Shown here: in pieces, positions 11,053-19,738 of the stretch | Position numbering within the stretch: position 1 is the first letter of the stretch | Layout: the number at the start of each line of letters is the position of its first letter | Assembly (NCBI GenBank): GCA_025175895.1 | Contig: CM046000.1 | Span: 91,868,753 to 91,932,752 of the forward strand | DNA length: 64,000 nucleotides | Reading direction: 5' to 3' | Source: Wurfbainia villosa | Lineage: Eukaryota > Streptophyta > Magnoliopsida > Zingiberales > Zingiberaceae | The notes under the pieces: generated by a model | Told to the model about the DNA's origin: nothing | The model's input: only the letters and a program-made list of their open reading frames with translations | Database searches by the model: none | Position numbers and translations under genes: made by a program

Positions 11053-11841
11053 AAGGGGTAGTAGCTCGTGAGTGAAACTTGGCTACTCTGAGTCGATTGG
11101 GTTCGACTGGTGTCTGACTCATGGGCATTTGGCCCAAGCGATCACTTGCCGGGCCGATCATTGTCGACGATCGATTATTTGCCGCCAAGGGATGGCAATG
11201 ATCAGCGTCACTGCGAGCACGAGCAGTGGAGTCGACCTCGTTGAGGACTCGACTGATCGAGCACCAGTCGACTGATGGTACCATCAGTCGACTGATGCCA
11301 ATACCGTTGGATGGAATCCAACGTGGAAAGTGGCCATTTTTGGGCAACGACTATGGGATCAGTCGACTGATCGAGGGCATCAGTCGACTGATCCTGTGTC
11401 AACGGGAAGAAACCCTCTTCCTCTATAAAAAGGAAGGGGGTGGGGCTTTGGGAGGCTAATTCTTATGCTCTAATACTCTCCCAAAGTTCCCTAAAGCTTT
11501 CCATCCTCTTACTCAAGCTTATTTCCATTATATTTGTAAGAGGAGTGTTTTTGTGTAAAGAGGTTACCTCCACCTAGCTTTGTGCAAAGGAGAGATCTAG
11601 TGGATAGATTGCGGAGTGATTCACCGTGGACGAATCGGACCGTGGATTAGTGGATGAGCCGTGAACCACGTTACATCATCGTGTTTGTATTTCTTGTCTA
11701 TCTTTTGTGTTGTCTTTATTTGTATGTGTATATTCCGCTTGCGCTAACATTTTGTAGACGAGCAAACGAAAGAGAGAATTCCGACATTCATCGTAAGAGG
11801 GCTATTCACCCCCCTCTAGTCGGCCATATCGATCCCTAACA
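11053..11841 (+). repeat. H 5' LTR (5' part missing)
   Basis: The sequence aligns with the H 3' LTR from about 33848 to its end (34688). It shares GTAGCTCGTGAGTG, the palindrome-rich block, the TATA box and the terminal ATCGATCCCTAACA at 11841. The first roughly 390 bases of the LTR are absent and replaced by the inverted fragment. Several CAGTCGACTG motifs present in the 3' LTR are altered here (for example CGATCACTTG and TCGACGATCG near 11140-11175). Confidence 0.85.
11424..11430 (+). promoter_or_regulatory. TATA box of H 5' LTR
   Basis: TATAAAA lies about 20 to 200 bases downstream of the palindrome block and is conserved in the 3' LTR at 34274-34280. Confidence 0.6.
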
Positions 11842-11843
11842 AG

Positions 11844-11855
11844 TGGTATCAGAGC
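11844..11855 (+). other. H primer binding site
   Basis: TGGTATCAGAGC starts three bases after the CTAACA end of the LTR. It is the exact initiator-Met tRNA complement used by plant copia elements. Confidence 0.9.
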
Positions 11856-11905
11856 GAGGTTGCTTGTCACCGGACTAACCGCCGCAACAAGCACTTCATC
11901 AAAAG

Positions 11906-12923
11906 ATGGCCGGCTCGAACATTCATCCGCCGAAGTTCGAAGGGGAATTCGCTTGGTGGAAGAAACGAATGGAGGTATTCTTCGAGACCGATTTTGATAT
12001 TATGCTTATAATGGAAAATGGTTTCGAGTTGCCTAGGGATGAAAGGGGTGAACCAATTGAAAAATCATGTTGGACTAAGAAGCAAAGAGAGGAGCACCTT
12101 GCAAACTCAAAGGCAAAACATCATCTTCTCAATGTGCTCCCTCAACAAGAGATCAATCGGATCAGAGAATGTGCTAGCGCCAAAGAGATGTGGGAGAAGC
12201 TTGTAGAACTCCATAAAGGCACATCCGAGGCCAAGCTAGCAAGGAGAGATGTCTTTCGCTCCCAACTCAACAACATTAAACTAGAAAAGGAAGAAAAGGT
12301 ACTTTCCTTACTCAAGGAAATTATAACCAATTTGTCAAGTGTAGGTGAGAATTTATCAAACCGGGATATGGTAATGAAGGCCATAGATGCCTTTCTCTGG
12401 TCCTCAAGATGGAGCTCCATGGTGGACTCATTTTACATCTCCAAGAACTTGGAAGTAAGTACCTTGGAGGAGTTTTTCTCAACAATGGAGCTCCACAAAA
12501 CAAGGCTTGAAGGAATACAAGAAGAGCCAAAGTTTCCAACTTAAAGAGGAGTAGCTTTGATTGCAAACAAGGGGAAGAAGAAGATAGAGATCCCCTCGTC
12601 CTCCGATGATGAAGCATCTTCCTCCTCCTCCATGGAAAGCATAGAAGAAGCCTATATGGTAAGGAGGGTAAGACGTGCGTTAAAAGGTTTTTAATTTAAT
12701 AAATCTCAAGATAGGAGAAGAAGACCTAGGGGGAAGGTCATATGCTACAATTGCCAAGGAGAGGGGCACATAAGGGACAATTGTCTTCTCCAAAACAAAA
12801 GCAAGGAAGAAAGGAAGAAAGGAAGAAGAAAGAAGAAAAGAAGAAGAAAAAGGGGAGTAAAAAGAAGGAAGAGGAAAAGAAGGCCAAGGAAAAAGGAAAG
12901 GCCATGGCTCTCAAAGCAAAGAC
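11906..12923 (+). pseudogene. gag: H gag, N-terminal part with CCHC knuckle
   Basis: ATG at 11906 opens 212 codons of UBN2-type gag (PKFEGEFAWWKKRMEVFFETD, AKEMWEKLVELHKGTSEAK, FRSQLNN). TAA at 12542-12544 interrupts it. The same frame continues with a Ser/Asp/Glu patch, a second TAA near 12692, and an intact CX2CX4HX4C knuckle (CYNCQGEGHIRDNC, 12743-12784). A frameshift near 12800 moves the Lys/Glu-rich tail to another frame. At 12923 the gene is interrupted by B; the C-terminal part resumes at 31522 in the matching frame. Gag would form particles and bind RNA. Confidence 0.87.
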
Positions 12924-13336
12924 TGTTGGGATGTATACTGAAAGCCTAGCTCTTTTGTATTAACATCTTTATTTTGAAATAAGAATCACATGATCATTGT
13001 TTGCATGTTATATTTATATGTGTGCATATTGTCTAATATTTTACATTGTAGATAACATGGTGCCTGGGTGCGGCACAGAAGATCATGTTATAAGTCCCAT
13101 GTAGAATATAAGTACAGGATCACAACCAAGATGGTTTTGGACAAACCATTGGCATGGTTGTAGTGTAGCTTGGTATTGTTTTATCTTGAACATAGAGTTA
13201 CACTAGTACACTTAGGTGTATTGAGCAGGACCGACATAGAGGTGATTCAATTTGTTGCTGACTACATAATTGAATCGGACCTCAGATATTATGTTGTACA
13301 TGCTCTTAATCCCGATATAATAACGGACACATGTAC
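12924..13336 (+). repeat. B 5' LTR, first part
   Basis: This matches the start of the B 3' LTR (29072 onward). It ends at the TGTAC target site (13332-13336), repeated at 23062-23066 after C. Confidence 0.93.
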
Positions 13337-13839
13337 TGTAACACCCGTAAAATTCCTAGCAATTTTACAAGAATTTTTGGCTAGATGATCATGGGATTTA
13401 TGTGGGCCTTTTCAAAAATAAAAGAAAATAAGCCAAAAAGGGGTGCAAGGCCTAAGAATTGAACCCCAAACCTCTAGAGAAAGCCAAGCCCTATAGATGC
13501 ACCCACTAACCAGAAGCCCAATAGGATTATATCATTAGAGGAATAAGGGAAATTATGGTTAAGTGTAAGGGAGATTAAGGGACTCTTTAGGTGAATAAAT
13601 AGGGGGGGGGGGGGATGAGGAGGCATGAGTGAGCAACTTCACTTTCTCCTCTTCTCTTCTTCTTCTCACCGAAATCCTAAAGCTCTCCCTCTCCATTTCC
13701 ACCCTTGGCCGAAACTCATCCAAGCAAGAAGCAAGGGCTAGGTTTTGTGTTCCTTAGGTTATCTTCACACTACAAGCAAAGCGAAGGATGTAAGTATCCC
13801 TCACCTGCATACGAGTAGCTTCGATTGATGTTTGTAAAA

Positions 13840-14760
13840 GAAATCTATATGTTATATCCGGCCAAGCTATGTTTTGGTTTATCAATGAAGTTGTTTAGGA
13901 AGTAGATGATGATGTTAAGATGAAAAAAGGGATTAGGTTAAAAGCTAACCCTAATAGCCACTAAAGCCTATTTGGCCAAGCCATGATTTTAGGTTTCAAT
14001 GAAGTTCCATGCTATGTTTTTTTGTAACTATATGATGATGCTAGGATTTAAAATGGATTAGGTTAAAGGTTAACCCTAAAGACCTACATGGACCATTCGG
14101 CCACCCCTAGATCTTGATGATTCAATGAAGTTTAATCCATGTTTTTGTAGGATTATGATGTTGTTATTATGTTAAATGAATTAGGTTAAAGGTTAACCCT
14201 AAAAACCCTACATGGACCATTCGGTCAACCTATGTTTTGGGGGACTAAATGAAGTTTTAATCCATGTTCTATATGCAAATGAAGTTGTTGTTATGTTAAA
14301 TGAATTAGGTTAAAAGATAACCCTAGAAAACCCTATGGATCATTCGGCCACCATGAATTTTGGGTGATTAAATGAAGTCTAATTCATGTTTTATATGCAA
14401 ATGAAGTTGTAGTTATGTTAAACGAATTAGGTTAAAAGATAACCCTAGAATACCCTATGGATCATTCGGCCACCATGAATTTTGGGTAATTAAATGAAGA
14501 CCAATTCTTGTTTTATATGCAAATGAAGTTGTTGTTAGGTTAAATGAATTAGGTTAAAAGATAACCCTAGAAAACCCTATGGATCATTCAGCCACCATGA
14601 ATTTTGGGTGATTAAATGAAGTCTAGTTCATGTTCTATGTGCAAATGAAGTTGTGGTTGTGTTAAATGAATTAGGATGAAGGATAACCCTAGAAACCCCT
14701 ATGGACCATTCGGCCATCATGTATTTTTGGGGATTAGATGAAGTTTTAATTCAAGTCTTA
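13840..14760 (+). repeat. Tandem array of ~120-bp telobox-like units in C 5' LTR
   Basis: About seven to eight degenerate units of roughly 120-125 bases each contain TTAGGTTAAA(G/A)G, AACCCTA (often doubled), GGACCATTCGGCCA and an AATGAAGT segment. Later units carry ATGAATTTTGGGTGATTAA. The same array occurs in the C 3' LTR (about 20250-21170) and, with a different composition, in both D LTRs. Confidence 0.85.
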
Positions 14761-15624
14761 TGTGCATATGAAGTTGTTGTCAAGTTAAATGAATAGGTTA
14801 ACATGTGTTTTATGTTGGGTGAATTCATGTTGACTTGTGATATTAAATAATGCTAGATGAAGATAACCTGCCTTAGGTTAGTGTTTACTTACTTTTGATG
14901 CCATGCTTTTTGCCATGTCTATGTGTATGCGATATTTAAAATATGTTATGAAATGGAAGAAGATAAGATTATGAAATGAAACAAAACGATATGTTCACGA
15001 CATGAATATGACATGATGATGAAATGAAGAATGATATGTTATGAAATGAAGAATGGTATGTTTACGAAATGAAAGATGATATGTTCATGAAGGGAAGCAT
15101 GATGTGTTATGAAATGAAGTATGCTATGTTTGCAAAATGAAATAAGCTATTTTATAAAATAAGCATATAAGTATTTTACCTTCTGCATGGCTTGTACCAA
15201 GACCCTAACAGGGTCCAAGAAGGGATGGGCTCCTAAGATGCCCTAGGTCGATGGAATAAGACTCGGGCCTAGGATGGGCTTCTATGTATGATTGCCCCTA
15301 GGTCGATGGAATAAGACTCGGGCCTAGTACGGGATGGGCTCCAAGATGCCTTAGGTCGATGGAGTAAGACTCGGGCCTAGGATGGGCATCTACGCTATGA
15401 CGATTGCCCTAGGTCGACGGACTAAGATCGGGCCTAGTAACCTATTAGGTTCGAGACTTGCTACCTCGGGCCTATTTAGGGATGCACGCTATGATAATGA
15501 AGAAGTGGTACAATGCCGGGCCCAAATATGTTGAGAATTATGTTTACGTACCTATAATATATGTTTTCAAAAGCATCTTGCATATGTTACATGATTAGAT
15601 TGTTATGTTCACATGCCATGTTGA

Positions 15625-15860
15625 TATGTTACATATGAAGTATGTTATGTTTGATATGCCATGTTTATGCCCCTATGTTACATATGATGTATGTTATGTT
15701 TGATATGCCATGTTTATGCCCCTATGTTACATATGATGTATGTTATGTTTGATATGCCATGTTTATGCCCCTATGTTACATATGATGTATGTTATGTTTG
15801 ATATGCCATGTTTATGCCACTATGTTACATATGATGTATGTTATGTTTGATATGTCATAC
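15625..15860 (+). repeat. 49-bp tandem repeat in C 5' LTR
   Basis: About four to five near-identical units share the core ATGTTACATATGATGTATG followed by TTATGTTTGATATGCCATG. The same number recurs at about 22022-22262 in the 3' LTR. D has only divergent single units here, so the array expanded in the C lineage. Confidence 0.85.
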
Positions 15861-16646
15861 ATATATGTTGTATGTTATGTTGATTTACTATGTTACGTAT
15901 GTTATATGTTATGTTTAATTAAGTCATATATTTACATGATATGATGCTATGTTATAGATGATACATGTTATGCTGCCATGTTATGGATGATACATGTTAT
16001 GTTTACTCACGTTACTTATGCTACATGTTAAGTTGATTACGCCATGTATGTTACATGTTATATTGCTTATATGTTATGAATGTTACATGCCATAATTAAT
16101 GTCGATATATGGTTTTTGTGAGTAGGACTAGATCTTACTAAGCCTATGTGCTTATAGTTTATCTTTCCCTCGTACTGCAGATAAGGGTAAGGGATGGATA
16201 AACTAAAGGGAGCAGCAGGAGGGGCCAAATGTGTGTGGCAGTGGCATGGTGGAGATGATCCGTTAGGTCTATATATATATGTTTACCTATGATGATGACG
16301 TTTATGGATGTCCTTACTTATGTCTCCGTATGACGACGATGTTTAAGAACTTGAACTAAGCACTAAGTATCTATAGATGTTATGATGCATGCTCTATGTT
16401 AATAAGAAGAAGTAAGGAAGAAGTAAGAAGAAGCATCTATATATGCTATGATGCATGCCCTATGTTAAGAAGAAGTATATATATATGTATATGTCAATGC
16501 ATATGTTTAAAAGAAAAAAAAAAGTCTAAAGTCTTCCGCTGTAAGAAATAAAGAAGTATGTATAAAGTCTTCCGCTGTATGTAATGTATGTATGTACGGT
16601 CGCGTACGCTCCTGATTCTCGGTCCGAAAGGGGCGTGGAGGACAGT

Positions 16647-16658
16647 TGGTATTAGAGC
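16647..16658 (+). other. C primer binding site (one mismatch)
   Basis: TGGTATTAGAGC follows the GACA end of the 5' LTR by two bases. D has TGGTATCAGAG at the same place, so C carries a C to T change inside the initiator-Met tRNA match. Confidence 0.85.
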
Positions 16659-16935
16659 GGATCTGCCTTTCCACTACACACACATCAAGCTCCAAATCCT
16701 GCCACTCCAAGTAAGAATTCTATGTCTGCTCTAATTTTGTAAATTTGTTTTCCATTAATGATAGGAAATGCTTCTAGCTTAAATATGCATGAAAATATGT
16801 ATGATACCCTTATGCTTGTTCTTGTATGATATAAAATACCTTAAGCTTAAACTATGCATGAGAACATGAATGATGCCTTCAGCTTAAAATGACTTTATGC
16901 TAGCTTTAGCCTAAGTATGCGCAGGTCAACGAACG

Positions 16936-16966
<31 letters not shown>

Positions 16967-17164
16967 AACTAGCTTCACAAGAAATACTTGTGGTCAAAGG
17001 TAGACGAGTTAGGTAAATCAACATTGATAAAAAAAAACTCCTAAAATTACGAAGAGTTGATTTTCGTAATCAATTGTGTGAGGTCTATGCTCATATAAAT
17101 TGAATTAAGCCGGTTTCGCACTGGTTAGTCGGTTTCGTACTGACTTCATTTATTTCAATTTCAG
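16659..17164 (+). other. C leader
   Basis: This is AT-rich non-coding sequence with an A-run at about 16943-16968. It begins near CCAAGTAAGA (about 16708) and ends TTTATTTCAATTTCAG just before the gag-like ATG. These resemble plant 5' and 3' splice sites, so a leader intron is possible but unproven. Confidence 0.5.
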
Positions 17165-17641
17165 ATGGCACGGACGATGACTACAATGACCCGTCGTGAT
17201 GTGTTACGAAACAAATTGAGGGAAGCTATTGAAGAGATAGTTTATAAACCTAATGGTGGGGTCATCAGACACATAAAAAGGCTCGATGGTCTTTTTAGGA
17301 GACTCGAGCAGCAGGAGTTTCCGTTACTAGACAATTATCGGATATGAGCCTTGGTACGCTCTCTTCCAAATGATTTCATGGTAGTTGCGCATCACGTATG
17401 GGGCCGCTATGAAGGGCGGATAACATATGCTGAGTTGTGCTGGGAACTACTGGAGCACAAGGTTCAAGAGAATCCTGTGGTAGCTGGCCTCGAAAAGAAT
17501 GAAGAGAGTTCCACAAACAGTCAACTTATTGGCCAGCCTGAGACTACCCTAATGAGGCCAAGGAAGATAGGACTAAACATAATTACAACTGCACTAGGGT
17601 TTGTCCTAGTGGGAGTCGTAATAAACTATCTTCTCAAGTAG
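17165..17641 (+). pseudogene. C gag-like ORF of uncertain origin
   Basis: ATG at 17165 starts a frame that is stopped by TGA at 17345-17347 and resumes to about 17641. D has TGG at the same codon, so the ancestral ORF was longer, about 158 codons. Recognisable features are an Arg-rich start, GGVIRHIKRLDGLFRRLEQQ, LVRSLPNDFMVVAHHVWGRY and a hydrophobic C-terminus (ITTALGFVLVGVVINYLL). It faintly resembles UBN2-type (copia) gag rather than chromovirus gag. I do not recognise it securely. The final hydrophobic segment could be an accidental frame. It is conserved between C and D. Confidence 0.55.
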
Positions 17642-17803
17642 TTTTATTCCGATTAGAAATAAGGAATGTTATATATTAACATTTTTCTTTTCTGAACGTA
17701 TGAATAAGAAATGATGAGCTCGTTTCCTTTGAAATTAGTGATTAGTTTACTGCATGGGATGTATGTGGTATAGTTGATTAGATTGAGGACATACGAATGA
17801 TGA
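17642..17803 (+). other. C spacer between the two coding segments
   Basis: This is 160 bases of AT-rich sequence without coding potential, shared with D (57266-57430 region). Nothing identifiable. Confidence 0.5.
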
Positions 17804-18472
17804 GTGGAAACGAAGTTGCCGCTTGATGTTGTAACCCAATTCAATTTGACATTGAGTCAGTCAGAGACTGCATGTGACCTATCGGTCAGCGAAGCCATGA
17901 AGAGATTCAGTCGACTCGCATGCCTATACCCAGAGTTGGTCAGCACGGAAAGAGAAAGGGGCAGACTCATGCTAAAGATGCTCCGACCAGAAATAACTTG
18001 GAATGTGGCCGGCGGAGCTCATAGATCGCAGACCGCAGAGGAGTTGTTCAGTAGTGCCCTGATTACCGAGCATTACCTGAGCGTGAGACAGCGCAGATGG
18101 CTCGAGCTCGTCAAGGATTATGACTGCGAGATTCTCTACCATCCGGGGAAAGCTAACAAGGTGGCTGATGCACTCAGCAGGAAGTCCTGTGCCACCTTGA
18201 TGTCTCTATCAGTGTTATCTCGGCCCTTAGAAAGAGAGATTATGCGTTACGGGGTTGAAATCATTTCCGGGCAGCTCTCGACCATGACGATAGCACCGAC
18301 GCTGTTCGATGATATACTGGAAAAGCAAGCCCGTGACCCAAGCCTTCAGAGGATCAAGCAAGAGGTCTTAGAAGGAAAGGACGATGGGTTTCGGATCTCT
18401 GATAGTGGAGTACTCTACCTCAGGGATCGCTTATGTATTCCCGATGATCCGAAGGAGATTGGAGATATTTGA
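17804..18472 (+). pseudogene. C gag C-terminus fused in frame to RNase H tail and integrase start
   Basis: A single 222-codon frame (its first codon here is GTG, so the true start is unclear) begins with a chromovirus gag segment (LSVSEAMKRFSRLACLYPEL, MLKMLRPEITWNVAGG, TAEELFSSALITEHYL). It passes at about codon 90 straight into the RNase H end (RWLELVKDYDCEILYHPGKA, KVADALSRK). It then enters the integrase N-terminal region (LQRIKQEVLEG, GVLYLRDRLCIPDD). Protease, reverse transcriptase and most of RNase H are gone. The frame breaks after CIPDDP, where D continues normally. Confidence 0.85.
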
Positions 18473-19702
18473 GGAAGCTCACGGAACTCCTTATGTGATG
18501 CATCCTGGAACCACCAAGATGTACCAAGACACGAAACGAAAGTTACGTGGTTGGAATGAAAAGAGATGTGGCTCAAGATGTCAAGACTACCACCGACTGC
18601 CAGAGGGTTAAGCGAACACCGAGACACTGGAGGAACAACTGCGGCGATCCAGATTCCGAATGGAAATGGGAGGACATTTCTATGGATTTCATCTCGGGAT
18701 TGCCCAAGGCGACAAAGCGGTTATGATGCTATATGGGTAATTGTGGGCCAGTTGACGAAGTCCGCCCATTTCTTAGCAATCAAGATGACCTATTCGAACA
18801 ACTGGCTCGATTATATGCTAGAAATTATCGGACTACATGGAATTCCTAAGACCATCATTTACAGAGATGATCGCTTTATTTCCCATTTATGGAATGTGTT
18901 GAAAGGCCCTAGGCACGAAGCTATTGTTCGATCACCTTCCATCCCAGAGACAGACGGAATGAGAAAAGAGTAAATCAAGTACTAGAGGATATGTTACGAG
19001 CTGCTACTGGATTTCAAAGGTAGCCGGTGCGATACTTATGTTTGGCGGCCTACAATAATAGCTACCTACTATTGGAATGGCACCCTACGAGGCTATATCT
19101 ACGGGAGGAAATGTAGATCTCCCATATCTTTGATGCGAGGGTGGTGAAAAGAAGAGGATGGGACTCAGGCCGGATTTCATCGATGACACCACCCGAGCAG
19201 CTATGGAACATCCGTCGAGAATTGAAGCGCTCGAGCCGACAAAAGAGCTATGCGGATGTCGGCGTAGGACCATTAGAATTCAAGTTGGGGACCTTGTATT
19301 CTCAAAGTGGCTCCTATGAAGGGAGTGATGAGATTCGAAGGAAGGGTAAACCGAGTCCACGCTTACGTGGGACCGTGATCCGATATTGCGTAGGATTGGC
19401 AAGGTAGCTTACATAAGCTAGAGTTGCCTCAAGAGATGTCGGCTATTCACAACGTGTTCCATGTCTCGTGCTCAAGAAATGCATTTCCAGATGGACCAAG
19501 TGATCGAGCCACAAAGCAAAGACAAGTTCAAGAGGACTTGAGTATTGAAAGTCGGCCTATCCAGATACTAGACCGAGAAATCAAGAGGCTAAGGAACAAA
19601 GAGGTGCCCTTAGTAAAGATCCTGTGGCAGAATCAACGGTACGAGGAAGCTACCTGGGAACGCGAGGAGGACATGAAGCAGAAGTACCCACAATTGTTAT
19701 AA
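18473..19702 (+). pseudogene. C integrase and chromodomain-like C-terminus (many frameshifts)
   Basis: Integrase fragments appear in changing frames: the HHCC region near 18480-18610, SMDFISGL near 18680, YDAIWVIVGQLTKSAHF (18730-18780, with Gly where D has Asp), a partial RDDRF motif, then fragments of the GPY/F region. The last frame (19424-19702) ends with IQILDREIKRLRNKEVPLVKILW and RYEEATWEREEDM, a chromodomain-like tail that in chromoviruses targets integration to marked chromatin. Compared with D there are numerous small indels. Confidence 0.85.
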
Positions 19703-19708
19703 GTTTCG

Positions 19709-19738
19709 AGGATGAAACTTTTAAAAGGTATGAAGGAT
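19709..19738 (+). other. C polypurine tract region
   Basis: TTTTAAAAGGTATGAAGGAT precedes the TGTAAC start of the 3' LTR and follows the TTCGAGGATGAAACTT signature. The purine run is weaker than in typical Tekay elements. Confidence 0.65.

Larger units (their letters stand above)
13337..16644 (+). repeat. C 5' LTR (3308 bp)
   Basis: The LTR runs from TGTAACACCCG to GAGGACA just before the primer binding site. It is nearly identical to 19739-23061 (3323 bases) apart from scattered substitutions, a G-run of different length (near 13604 and 20006) and small indels. It contains three tandem-repeat zones: telobox-like units, CCTAGGTCGATGG modules (15230-15440) and 49-base ATG-rich units. Confidence 0.93.

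Noticed and set aside
13840..14760. Regular repeats considered as a CRISPR-like array or satellite
   Set aside because: Units are directly tandem, about 120 bases, with no unique spacers, and sit inside plant LTRs. They are LTR-internal tandem repeats.
16943..16968. A-run considered as the poly(A) tail of a LINE, SINE or processed pseudogene
   Set aside because: It is inside the leader of C, with no target duplication and no adjacent LINE or SINE sequence; D has a short A-run in the corresponding leader.
17580..17641. Hydrophobic C-terminus of the C gag-like ORF considered as a membrane or envelope-like segment
   Set aside because: A single 20-residue hydrophobic stretch at the end of a decayed frame is weak evidence; no signal peptide or envelope features accompany it.
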